DNA from: Paenibacillus marchantiae | GTDB taxonomy: Bacteria > Bacillota > Bacilli > Paenibacillales > Paenibacillaceae | NCBI RefSeq assembly: GCF_028771845.1 | Contig: NZ_CP118270.1 | Location: 4,774,001-4,838,000, forward strand | DNA length: 64,000 nucleotides | Direction: 5' to 3' | Shown: positions 1 through 8,077 of the stretch, piece by piece | Position numbering within the stretch: position 1 is the stretch's first letter | Layout: every line of letters starts with the position of its first letter | Notes under the pieces: generated by a model | Told to the model about the DNA's origin: nothing | The model's input: the letters and a program-made list of their open reading frames with translations, nothing else | The model's database searches: none | Translations under genes and position numbers: made by a program

Positions 1-61
1 ATCCCGTCAATAGAGCCAAACAAAGGACGGACAGAAGCAGGGATTTTTTCCTCCAGCTCAT
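1..61 (-). CDS. 5' end of a secreted lipoprotein gene, probably an ABC solute-binding protein (partial)
   Basis: Only the first 20 codons lie in the window; the rest is beyond the left edge. The ATG at 61-59 is preceded by AAGGAG with an 8-nt spacer. The peptide starts MSWRKK, followed by a hydrophobic run SLLLSVLCLALLTG, which looks like a lipoprotein signal ending just before a lipobox cysteine. The gene is divergent from a YesM-like sensor kinase, the usual Paenibacillus arrangement for a sugar-binding lipoprotein. That specific function is inferred from context only. Confidence 0.55.
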   Translation of the reverse strand, partial: MSWRKKSLLLSVLCLALLTG

Positions 62-251
62 ATTCAAAATTCTCCTTCATCTATTTCATCTTAATCATAT
101 CGTGACAACTATGGGATCGAAATAACGCTATTTCAACATTCCATAATTCAATCTTAACTTACGCTTCTATTACTCTTTGTTTCACTTGTGTTTCTCCTTT
201 GGTCGCCCTACAATGAGATATATTTACATCATTGGCAGGGGGAATAGCGGT

Positions 252-1931
252 GTGAAGCAGAAGTACAGAACATTCCTGAACATGGTGGCAATTACTTTGA
301 TTATGCTTGCAGCAGTATTAATCATGTACACCTTCTCTGTCCAGTCCAGCTTGGATACAGTCAAAAAAGATATTGAGGCCAACAACCTTAATCGGGTTCA
401 ATTTGTAGTAAATACACTCGACCAGAACATAGATCGGTTAAATATGCTTGCCATTACACTGGAAACGGATAATACAATTGCTCTCCTTCAATCGATCGAC
501 GTAATGAGTGCATTTGAGCAGGTTCAGCTCATTCAGAATGTTGAGGCCAGAGTGAAACTTCAAAGTCTTTCGGAAGGATGGAGTAACAAAATATCCATCT
601 ACTCCATCCTCCTCAATCAATGGATTATATCTTCGGAAAATCAGATGCAGTCTCCTGAGAATGATTCACCACAGTCAGGGTGGAAAATCGATCCTGTTTC
701 AGGGGCATTTTATAAATACAAGACGAATTCCGAGCTAATTATGCGAATGGAGTTCCCTCGGGGCAATCTGGAGGAACTTGTAGAAAACTCACATCAGGGA
801 GAGAATGAGGCCGTATTCTATCATCCGAATCAGGGATCCATTACTCGCAAAAACGCAAATCCCTTGACCCCCCTTATTTTAGACCAAGTCGTCACTAATC
901 TTAAGCCTGCTTCCGGTACCGAGACAGTCTCCGTTAACGGTTCTGACTATATCGTCAACTATGTTTATTCGCAACAACTTGAATGGTATCTTATTGACTT
1001 TATGCCTCTGGATAAGGTGTTGCAACCCATTAAAACCAGCCAAATCTGGTTCTACTCCGCCTGTGTAATGCTATTTATGGCAGGGTTGACAATTATCATT
1101 GTTCTCTTTCGGAAAGTTCAGATTCCTATACTGGTTCTTCTGAAGGGAGTTCGACTGCTGAAGCATGCTGAATTCTCTTATCGGATTAAGAGGCAGAGCG
1201 GCAATGAATTTGATTATTTGTATGGACAGTTCAATGACATGGCCGAACAGATCGAAGACTTGATCAAGAAAGTATATAAAGAAAAAATCATAGCACGAGA
1301 AGCTGTGCTCAAGCAGTTGCAGGCTCAAATCAATCCGCATTTCCTTTATAATTGCCTGTTTTTCATCAATAACATGACGCGACTTGGCAACGAGGAAGCC
1401 GTTACGGCCATGACCCAGAATCTTGCGGAGTATTTCAGATATACGACCCGCCTGAATGAACCAATGACCCGTTTGGAAAAAGAACTGGGTATCGTCCGGA
1501 ATTATCTTGAAATTCAATGTCTGCGTATGGAACGACTCTCCTATCATATCGAACTGCCCGATGATCTCAGTTCTATTCCAATTCCAAAGCTGCTTGTCCA
1601 GCCTCTGGTGGAAAATAGTATTATCCACGGAATTGAAATGAAGCGTGATTCAGGTTATATACAGGTTAAGGTAGAACGGACCGAACGAGGTATCCTTCTT
1701 ACTGTTGAAGATGATGGAACAGGGATGACACTTGACGAGATCAACTCCCTTATGGTTAGACTTGCCGAACCTCCTGTAGATACCATAGGTTGTGCCCTGT
1801 GGAACATCACTGAACGTCTGCGTATTCATGATCCTGTTCATTCAGGTATCCAATTGGATCAAAGTCCACTCGGCGGTATGCGGGTGAGAATTCACTGGTC
1901 CCTTCCCACAAATGATCGAGAACTTGAATAA
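252..1931 (+). CDS. YesM/LytS-type sensor histidine kinase
   Basis: Membrane sensor kinase that would phosphorylate a YesN-type response regulator, commonly controlling sugar uptake in Paenibacillus. The GTG at 252 is chosen because GCAGGGGGA lies 8 nt upstream; an ATG at 177 in the same frame has no ribosome site. With this start it is 559 residues: TM1 about 11-31, an extracellular sensor region, TM2 about 265-287, a HAMP-like stretch, then the His_kinase domain with INPHFLYN (His about 363), the N-box LVENSIIHG (Asn about 455) and an EDDGTGM G-box. No YesN partner is adjacent; the nearest is at 10.6 kb. A lipoprotein gene diverges from it. Confidence 0.85.
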   Translation: MKQKYRTFLNMVAITLIMLAAVLIMYTFSVQSSLDTVKKDIEANNLNRVQFVVNTLDQNIDRLNMLAITLETDNTIALLQSIDVMSAFEQVQLIQNVEARVKLQSLSEGWSNKISIYSILLNQWIISSENQMQSPENDSPQSGWKIDPVSGAFYKYKTNSELIMRMEFPRGNLEELVENSHQGENEAVFYHPNQGSITRKNANPLTPLILDQVVTNLKPASGTETVSVNGSDYIVNYVYSQQLEWYLIDFMPLDKVLQPIKTSQIWFYSACVMLFMAGLTIIIVLFRKVQIPILVLLKGVRLLKHAEFSYRIKRQSGNEFDYLYGQFNDMAEQIEDLIKKVYKEKIIAREAVLKQLQAQINPHFLYNCLFFINNMTRLGNEEAVTAMTQNLAEYFRYTTRLNEPMTRLEKELGIVRNYLEIQCLRMERLSYHIELPDDLSSIPIPKLLVQPLVENSIIHGIEMKRDSGYIQVKVERTERGILLTVEDDGTGMTLDEINSLMVRLAEPPVDTIGCALWNITERLRIHDPVHSGIQLDQSPLGGMRVRIHWSLPTNDRELE

Positions 1932-1945
1932 TAAAGTCTATACAA

Positions 1946-1986
1946 AATGCCTCATACATCACTTGAATTTTGATGTATGAGGCATT
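1946..1986 (+). terminator. Rho-independent terminator after the YesM-like kinase gene
   Basis: A 16-bp perfect inverted repeat (AATGCCTCATACATCA and its complement) around a 9-nt loop begins 15 nt after the kinase stop. A weak T-rich tract follows. Confidence 0.75.
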
Positions 1987-1998
1987 ATTGATTTTTAA

Positions 1999-2028
1999 TT
2001 GACAGAAAAGTGTCATGTTTGTTAGCAT
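1999..2028 (+). promoter_or_regulatory. Promoter and possible operator of the TetR gene
   Basis: TTGACA at 1999-2004 and TAGCAT at 2023-2028 are 18 nt apart. The -35 box is embedded in an inverted repeat, TGACA-gaaaag-TGTCA (2000-2015), well placed for autorepression by the TetR protein just downstream. The binding is inferred. Confidence 0.55.
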
Positions 2029-2107
2029 AGTCTGAGTTAAATCGAACAAGGAGGTTTTTCCAATAGAACCCCGGCAAAGGCTTGAAAACGAGCGCAGCGA
2101 TCTAAAA

Positions 2108-2713
2108 TTGAAGCGGCGCACAAGTATTATTGAAGCAGCTCAAATCGTTTTTTTCAATAAAGGTTTCGAACAAGCAACGATGCAGGAGATCGCCGCTGAG
2201 GCGAGCTTGGGCGTCGCTACCATATTCCGTTATTTCCCCAAAAAAGAACAGTTAATTGTTGCGGTCGCTTCCGAAATTGTTCAATCCGAGATCGAAGTGT
2301 TCGAGGGCATTCTACACGATCAAGGAACCTGTTATGACAAGCTGGAAAGAATCTTTGATACACTTATTTTCTTCCAACAGGCGGAACATCAACGGAACTC
2401 GAAATTAATTGAGGCATTCGAATGTTACGTCTCCATGTCGAAGCTTCCTCTGGACGATATGGAAATCTATCAGGCCAATTATAATAAACTGATTACCCTG
2501 TTTACCGAGCTTGCGGAACTTGGTGAACAGGACGGGTCCTTGCGGACGGATGGCAATACTCGTGAAACCATTAATACCATGATTAATGTGTTTGGAAACT
2601 TTTCCAAAAAGATGGCGATGTTGAACGGTATTGATGCATTCCAGACCCAAGTAAATGAAGTGCAGCAGTTCAATATCCTAAAAAAACTGTTCCTTGATCA
2701 TTTGAGAGCCTGA
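2108..2713 (+). CDS. TetR/AcrR family transcriptional regulator
   Basis: N-terminal helix-turn-helix DNA-binding domain: IIEAAQIVFFNKGF, then QEIAAEASLGVATIFRYFPK. The C-terminal ligand domain is not recognised further. The coordinates use the TTG at 2108, the first accepted start codon in frame, which has no ribosome site. A perfect AAGGAGGT at 2048-2055 sits 7 nt before an in-frame ATA at 2063, which would add the residues EPRQRLENERSDLK. The true start is therefore probably 2063, or an ATG that has mutated to ATA. The 3' end overlaps the convergent degV gene by 16 bp. The neighbouring exporter is a possible target, by inference. Confidence 0.8.
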   Translation: MKRRTSIIEAAQIVFFNKGFEQATMQEIAAEASLGVATIFRYFPKKEQLIVAVASEIVQSEIEVFEGILHDQGTCYDKLERIFDTLIFFQQAEHQRNSKLIEAFECYVSMSKLPLDDMEIYQANYNKLITLFTELAELGEQDGSLRTDGNTRETINTMINVFGNFSKKMAMLNGIDAFQTQVNEVQQFNILKKLFLDHLRA

Positions 2714-3573
2714 ACAAGAGGCTCCGACTTCAGGATAAAACTGATTGCCAGACTATGAGGACCACTGTGAGAGCATATGGAGCAGCCGCCTTCGATGATG
2801 TGTACATTGCGAACAGAGGTCTCTTCTAGAATCATGTTGCGTATCCACTCCGCAGTTTCCTCTTCCAGTGTCTGGGCAATAATAATCTGGTCGTGATCAA
2901 TGCGATGGATATGGCTCAAAATATCCTGTAAAAGTTTCTTAACAATTCTCTCCTTGCTTCCCCTGTATTTCACTCCGGAAAGCACCCTTCCATGTCTAAC
3001 ATATAAAATGGGACGAATTCGAAGCATACTTCCTAGCATATGTTGAATGCTGCTAACCCTGCCTCCCTTGTGAAGATAATCGAGATTATCAACGAGCACA
3101 TTTAACTGGATTTCATGCCGCGCTGTCTCAAGCCATTCGGCGATCGCAAGGGCACTTTTTCCTTCTGAAGCCATTTCCGCTGCTAAAAGTACATTCATGG
3201 CTGTCCCGGCGGATACATTCAGTGAATCTACAACCGTTACCCGTCCTGCGGGGAACTCTCTTGCCGCCACCATGGCGTTCTGATACGTCGATGATAGATG
3301 AGAGGACATACTGATAAACAGTATATCCTCTCCGTTCTCGATGACCGGACGGAACACTTGAATGAAATCTGCAGGCGGAGGTGCAGCTGTCTTCGGCAAT
3401 TGGTCGTATATCTCAACCAAATTGTACATGTCTTTTGCATTGATTTCTTTTCGATCAACATAGGACGTGTCCTGAAAAACAATATATAAAGGTACAATTC
3501 CGATATTATATTGGTCCATCCAATCCTGTGGGACATCCGAGATACTATCTGCAAAAATGCGTACTTTCGACAT
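2698..3573 (-). CDS. DegV family fatty-acid-binding protein
   Basis: DegV proteins bind one fatty acid; related FakB proteins present it to a fatty acid kinase. The 291-residue length is normal. Family marks are the N-terminal FADSISDVP (DegV-type TDS motif), SMSSHLSSTYQNA, VVDSLNVSAG and the signature NLDYLHKGGRVS. The ATG follows GGGGGAGG. It starts 13 bp after the MMPL exporter gene and is probably co-transcribed with it, which may link lipid handling to envelope stress. Confidence 0.9.
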   Translation of the reverse strand: MSKVRIFADSISDVPQDWMDQYNIGIVPLYIVFQDTSYVDRKEINAKDMYNLVEIYDQLPKTAAPPPADFIQVFRPVIENGEDILFISMSSHLSSTYQNAMVAAREFPAGRVTVVDSLNVSAGTAMNVLLAAEMASEGKSALAIAEWLETARHEIQLNVLVDNLDYLHKGGRVSSIQHMLGSMLRIRPILYVRHGRVLSGVKYRGSKERIVKKLLQDILSHIHRIDHDQIIIAQTLEEETAEWIRNMILEETSVRNVHIIEGGCSICSHSGPHSLAISFILKSEPLVQALK

Positions 3574-3586
3574 GCTACGCCTCCCC

Positions 3587-5827
3587 CTAACCTGATTTCT
3601 CTTTACTCATCAAAGTTGAACTTTCCGATTCTTCATCTTTTTTCGATGAAATGGAGGTATCGATAGAATGAGTATCCTTCATCACGGATTCTCCCTCCAC
3701 ATCAATATTAGGAAGAATTCGATCCAGCCACTTCGGCAAATACCAGGCGCTTCGCCCTAACAGGGTCATCACCGCCGGGACAAGCGTCATCCGAACGATG
3801 AATGCATCTACCAAAATACCAAAGGCAAGTGCGAGTCCCATGGATTTGATCATGGCATCTCCGGCAAAGATAAAGCTCGCAAAGACGGCGATCATAATCA
3901 AACCTGCGGCACTTACAACAGGACCACTGTGAGTAATACCACTTCGTATTGATTTCACTGCATCTCCCGTATGGTTATAATCCTCTCTCATGCGGCTTAC
4001 CAAAAATACTTCGTAGTCCATAGCAAGTCCGAAGAGAATACCTGTAACCAGAATTGGCAGGAAGCTCAGTACCGGCCCTGGTTCGGGAATGCCAAAGAAA
4101 TTTGCCAGATAGCCATCTTGAATGACCAAAACGATGACGCCTAGGGTTGATCCAAGGGTGAACAGGAATCCAAGTACGGCTTTGATTGGAACCAGAATGG
4201 ATCGAAAAACCAGCATGAGCAACACGAAGGCGAGACCTACAATCAATATTGCAAATTTCGGCAATGCTTCGTCAAGTTTCTCGGAGATATCAATATTGAC
4301 TGCCGTTCCCCCGGTAACCATAATTTCGACATTATTATCTTTCATCACCTGTTCCGCTTCCGCACGAATAGTTTGGACCAATTCGGTCGTTTTGATATCA
4401 TGAGGGCCTGTCTTCGGTAACACCGTAATGATTGCGGCCTTCCCGGAAGGACTCGGAATTAAAGGATTGACACTTGCCACATCAGGCAGATTTTTGATAT
4501 ATGAAGTTGCTTTGGCAATATCCGCTTGTGGATCTTCCGTTTTTGCTGTTCTAGCAACTACAACCAGTTGACCATTAAATCCTTCTCCAAAGCCTTCCGC
4601 AAGCAGGTCATACCCTCGACGTTCTGTTGTATCCGTGGATTTTAAACCGCTATCTGGTAGGCCGAGTTGCATATGCAAGAACGGGATAGTACAAACCGTC
4701 AATAAAACGATACACAGGATGGCAGTGAGCCAAGGTTTGCGTGTTACAATCTTGCCCCAACGATTCTCTGTTCCCTCTGCTTTTTTGGGACCAGACCATT
4801 TCCGCAGCCATTTGTTCTCCCGTGCCGGACTAATTCGATCTCCTGCAACTGCCAATACGGCAGGAACAAAAATGACAGCAATTAATACTGCTACGAATAC
4901 ACTTACAGCTGCCGCCAATCCCATCATGGTTATGAATGGAATCTGTACGACCGACAGACCAACCAGGGCGATAATAACGGTTATTCCTGCAAAGACAACG
5001 GAGCTACCTGCTGTTGCATTGGCTTGAGCAATGGCTGTATTTCGCTCAAATCCTGCTGCCAGTTGTTGACGATACCTGGACATGATGAACAGAGCATAGT
5101 CTATCCCTACAGCCAAGGCCAGCATAACAGCCAGTGTAATGGAGAATGAAGCCATAGAAACTACATTTGAGCCAATGACGATAATCATCATTCCTATACC
5201 GAGCCCTACAACTGCGGTTAGGATCGGTAATCCTGCTGCGAGAAACGATGTGAATGTGAAAGCAAGGATCATGAACGCAATCAGAACCCCGATGACTTCA
5301 GAAGTACCTCCTATCTCAAGCTCAGAAAAAGCTACACTCCCTGCAAGTTCCGTTTGAATTCCACGATCCTGCAGTCTCTCTACAACACCAAGAACATGTT
5401 CTTTGGAATTCTCTGTTACTTCATTGGCTGGCTGACTGTATGTAACATCAGCATAACCAATCTTCTTGTCTGCACTTAACGTACCGGCGTCATACGGACT
5501 GACGATAGATGTTACCGATGAATCCGATTGAACCACTTTTAATGCTTCTGTAATCCATTTTTTGTTCGATTCCGATTCCAGTGTTGCCTTTTCAGACTTG
5601 AACACTAACCTGATCTGTCCACCATCACCGGAGGATGGAAATTCTTCATTCAATATGATTCCAGCCTGTTCCGATTTGGTTCCCGGAATGGTCATCTCTC
5701 CTGTAAAGGACGTTCCCAAGCCAAGACCCAAGGCGGCCACAAGCAGTAAAAGCATCAAACCTCCTGCGATTACCATTTTCCTTTTTCTTACCGACCACTC
5801 ACCGAGTCGAAATAATAATTTTGCCAT
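3587..5827 (-). CDS. ydfJ: MMPL/RND-family membrane exporter (YdfJ-like)
   Basis: Large membrane transporter of the MMPL branch of the RND superfamily, likely exporting lipids or hydrophobic drugs. The start at 5827 (MAKLLFRLGEWSV) follows AAGGGAGA; upstream in-frame codons lack a ribosome site. The protein has 746 residues, close to B. subtilis YdfJ. There are two similar halves, each with one TM, an extracytoplasmic loop and about five TMs, including GIDYALFIMSRYRQQ and the matching AMDYEVFLVSRMRED. A two-component pair lies just upstream, and a copy of its operator precedes this gene, matching the B. subtilis YdfHI-YdfJ module. degV follows in the same transcript. The symbol is by homology and context. 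Confidence 0.85.
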   Translation of the reverse strand: MAKLLFRLGEWSVRKRKMVIAGGLMLLLLVAALGLGLGTSFTGEMTIPGTKSEQAGIILNEEFPSSGDGGQIRLVFKSEKATLESESNKKWITEALKVVQSDSSVTSIVSPYDAGTLSADKKIGYADVTYSQPANEVTENSKEHVLGVVERLQDRGIQTELAGSVAFSELEIGGTSEVIGVLIAFMILAFTFTSFLAAGLPILTAVVGLGIGMMIIVIGSNVVSMASFSITLAVMLALAVGIDYALFIMSRYRQQLAAGFERNTAIAQANATAGSSVVFAGITVIIALVGLSVVQIPFITMMGLAAAVSVFVAVLIAVIFVPAVLAVAGDRISPARENKWLRKWSGPKKAEGTENRWGKIVTRKPWLTAILCIVLLTVCTIPFLHMQLGLPDSGLKSTDTTERRGYDLLAEGFGEGFNGQLVVVARTAKTEDPQADIAKATSYIKNLPDVASVNPLIPSPSGKAAIITVLPKTGPHDIKTTELVQTIRAEAEQVMKDNNVEIMVTGGTAVNIDISEKLDEALPKFAILIVGLAFVLLMLVFRSILVPIKAVLGFLFTLGSTLGVIVLVIQDGYLANFFGIPEPGPVLSFLPILVTGILFGLAMDYEVFLVSRMREDYNHTGDAVKSIRSGITHSGPVVSAAGLIMIAVFASFIFAGDAMIKSMGLALAFGILVDAFIVRMTLVPAVMTLLGRSAWYLPKWLDRILPNIDVEGESVMKDTHSIDTSISSKKDEESESSTLMSKEKSG

Positions 5828-5896
5828 ATTCTTTTGACGTCTCCCTTCTTTGCTACAAATCTGGGCTATCTTGATGTTGGACAACCTCGTGAATTC

Positions 5897-5956
5897 ATCA
5901 TATCTAAAACTGAACAAGAAAAAACGTACATAAGGGCATGCCCTTGATGTACGTTT
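5897..5956 (-). promoter_or_regulatory. Operator A and promoter of the MMPL exporter gene (YdfI-type site)
   Basis: Ten-bp perfect arms (AAACGTACAT and its complement, 5922-5956) surround AAGGGCATGCCCTT. Two half-sites of the form GCCC-N4/5-GTAC face each other. A -10-like TATGAT (minus strand, 5902-5897) begins 24 nt from the nearer GTAC and has no good -35 box, as expected of an activated promoter. The same element recurs before the kinase gene (7950-7979). A T-run after the palindrome could also let it end the kinase-regulator transcript. Confidence 0.65.
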
Positions 5957-6030
5957 GGGAAGCACCAAAGGGCGCTTTTAGTACTCGCTGACCATTGATA
6001 TGGAAAATAATATATCAATTTAAAATGTAT

Positions 6031-6681
6031 TTACAAATGTAAGATGCCCTTTTCCACGGATACAGCGACAGCTTCCGAACGTGAATCTACGCCCAGTTTG
6101 TTATAGATATTGGTCAACTGTGCCTTAACGGTTCGTTCCGCCATACCCATATCAAAAGCAATGTCTTTGCTGCGAAGGCCCCGGGCCACTGCCTGAAGAA
6201 TGATTAATTCCTTCTCAGTCAACGATAGTGCGTTTTTCGGTTTCTCTTCTACCGCGGACTTGTCCCGATATGCAAATACTCTGGCAGTTATTTCAGGCTG
6301 CAGCAGTGTCTCCCCACGTAGAGCAGACTCGAGTGTGCGGAACAAATTCTCTCTGCTTGTATCCTTAAGTAAGTAACCTTTCGCTCCCAGTCCCAGCCCA
6401 TTAATCATAAGCTCGTCTTCATTGTATGTGGTCAAAATAATAACAGGAATCTGAATCTGTTTTTCGTTCATGATTTTCAATGTATCCAGTCCACTCAGCC
6501 CCCCGGGCATATTCAGATCCATCAGAATGACGTCTGGCTTCAGTGCCTCCATCTGTTCTAAGGCTGCGTTTCCTTCCTCGGCTTCTCCGACAACATCGTA
6601 GTTGTCATCGGTTCCCAGAATCAATTTCATCCCTTCACGTACCACCCAATGATCATCTACAATCAGAACTTTATGCTTCAT
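6031..6681 (-). CDS. ydfI: NarL/LuxR-type response regulator (YdfI-like)
   Basis: 216-residue regulator. The receiver domain has Asp9/Asp10, phospho-acceptor Asp55 in VILMDLNMPG, and later Lys in LLKD. The C-terminal LuxR HTH runs about 145-210 (LTEKELIILQAVARG, then ERTVKAQLTNIYNKLGV). The ATG at 6681 is preferred over one at 6696 because GGGAGG precedes it; the ribosome site lies inside the kinase gene, whose end overlaps by 11 bp, giving translational coupling. It probably binds the repeated GTAC palindromes before the MMPL gene and before its own operon. Assignment to YdfI rests on synteny and length. Confidence 0.88.
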   Translation of the reverse strand: MKHKVLIVDDHWVVREGMKLILGTDDNYDVVGEAEEGNAALEQMEALKPDVILMDLNMPGGLSGLDTLKIMNEKQIQIPVIILTTYNEDELMINGLGLGAKGYLLKDTSRENLFRTLESALRGETLLQPEITARVFAYRDKSAVEEKPKNALSLTEKELIILQAVARGLRSKDIAFDMGMAERTVKAQLTNIYNKLGVDSRSEAVAVSVEKGILHL

Positions 6682-7900
6682 TATTTTTCCTCCCATACAA
6701 TACAGGTACAGATAGCTCTATTGTAGTACCTTCATTGTTGCTCTCAATATGAATTTGCCCGCCTATAAGCCTAGCTCGTTCATGTATGCCGATCAGACCG
6801 TAATGTCCTGTCTCTTTACCGATTTTGCCAATGTTAAAACCTCTTCCATTATCCTTAATAACCATGTGAAATTGTTGCTGATTGTCCCCAATATTTATGG
6901 ATACATCGCTCGCCTGCGCATGACGTGCCACGTTGGTCAGTGTTTCACTCAACATATGCAATACATGCTCCATTTTGGCGCCGGATAGAACAGATTTTAT
7001 TGTAGCTTCCAACTTGACATTAACTCCTGTCGCTAGTCTGAAGCGTTGCAGTTGATCATGAATCGCCTCGTTAAAGTTAACAGCAGGTGTAGCTCTAGTT
7101 CTTAGATCGTCAATCGCTTTTCTCGCATCGCCCAGTGTCTGTCTAGCCTGTCCCATGGATGACAAAACAATCTCATGAGCTCGGTCGATGTTCCCTCGGC
7201 TAAGATATGCGTCTATCGCTTCCAGTTGCATAATCAGTCCGGCTTGCCCCTGAGCCAACGTATCATGCAGATCCCTTGCCATTCGTTGACGCTCGTTGGC
7301 CAGCGTCAGCTCTTCCACCTTCTGGTGGGTCAGTTCCAGATCACGCAGAAATGTCTGCGTACGAACCCTTGCATTAACCTGCCGATAGTAGAGGAGCGCA
7401 TAAGCCATAACAACGACAATCATAAGCATAAGTAATGGAATAAACAATGCAAGATCCTGTACCTCCTTGACCCACAAGGTAATCAGGCAAAAGAAAAGAT
7501 ACAGCACAAAAGCTACAAAAACCACCTTTTTGGTTTCAAAAAAAATGGCCACGCTTTGTCCTATTAATACTGGAATCAAGCCAATAAGTATGACGGGAAG
7601 CCCATCGGGCATTATGAATGAGCTCCCAAATATAAGGCCACCCTGGATAAACAGATATAGTGCTTTGGAACGGTTGATAATATCGCTCACACGCCAGTAC
7701 AGATACATGTGAATGACCATAATCATTATAAAAAACAAGGTGGGCACCAGGAGGGGAACAGACATAGTTTGTAACGCGACAGTGACGATGGTCACCAGTA
7801 CGGTCCATATGATAATGGGAAGACGGGAGGACGTAATCTTGTCATAATCCTCATCCATACTTGATTGAAGGAAGCCGGGGTGGTTGGACATATTTTTCAT
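6671..7900 (-). CDS. ydfH: NarL-type sensor histidine kinase (YdfH-like)
   Basis: 409-residue membrane kinase, partner of the overlapping regulator. The N-terminal half has about six hydrophobic segments (roughly 28-170) with no large extracellular domain, suggesting it senses within the membrane. The HisKA_3 box RMARDLHDTLAQG holds the phospho-acceptor His212; the HATPase region shows TLTNVARHA and DNGRGF. The ATG at 7900 follows GAGAGGTGA; the codon at 7915 has no ribosome site. The promoter carries operator B, so autoregulation is likely. Confidence 0.88.
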   Translation of the reverse strand: MKNMSNHPGFLQSSMDEDYDKITSSRLPIIIWTVLVTIVTVALQTMSVPLLVPTLFFIMIMVIHMYLYWRVSDIINRSKALYLFIQGGLIFGSSFIMPDGLPVILIGLIPVLIGQSVAIFFETKKVVFVAFVLYLFFCLITLWVKEVQDLALFIPLLMLMIVVVMAYALLYYRQVNARVRTQTFLRDLELTHQKVEELTLANERQRMARDLHDTLAQGQAGLIMQLEAIDAYLSRGNIDRAHEIVLSSMGQARQTLGDARKAIDDLRTRATPAVNFNEAIHDQLQRFRLATGVNVKLEATIKSVLSGAKMEHVLHMLSETLTNVARHAQASDVSINIGDNQQQFHMVIKDNGRGFNIGKIGKETGHYGLIGIHERARLIGGQIHIESNNEGTTIELSVPVLYGRKNNEA

Positions 7901-7921
7901 GGAATCACCTCTCATCCAGTC

Positions 7922-7979
7922 ATTATATTACGGATTGTCTATGGGTTATATGTACTTTAGTGCATGCCCTTTCGTACAT
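7922..7979 (-). promoter_or_regulatory. Operator B and promoter of the kinase-regulator operon
   Basis: ATGTAC and GTACAT (7950-7979) flank a centre containing GCATGCCCTT, identical to the centre of operator A. TATAAT (minus strand, 7927-7922) begins 25 nt from the nearer GTAC, against 24 nt at operator A, again without a good -35 box. Shared sequence and geometry argue for one activator, most simply the YdfI-like protein. Confidence 0.65.
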
Positions 7980-8011
7980 CATTAACTTGCTATGTAATAA
8001 TAGTATAAGAA

Positions 8012-8042
8012 AATCGCCCATAAGTCATTCTTATGGACGATT
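8012..8042 (-). terminator. Terminator after the GH3 glucosidase gene
   Basis: Inverted repeat AATCGCCCATAAG / CTTATGGACGATT (one mismatch, 5-nt loop), followed on the minus strand by TTTTCTT. Confidence 0.55.
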
Positions 8043-8077
8043 CCACTTTGTCTACTGCTTTTTAGTTCATCTACTCT

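Noticed and set aside
1071..1628. A 185-codon minus-strand frame opposite the YesM-like kinase
   Set aside because: Antisense shadow of a gene with clear H and N boxes.
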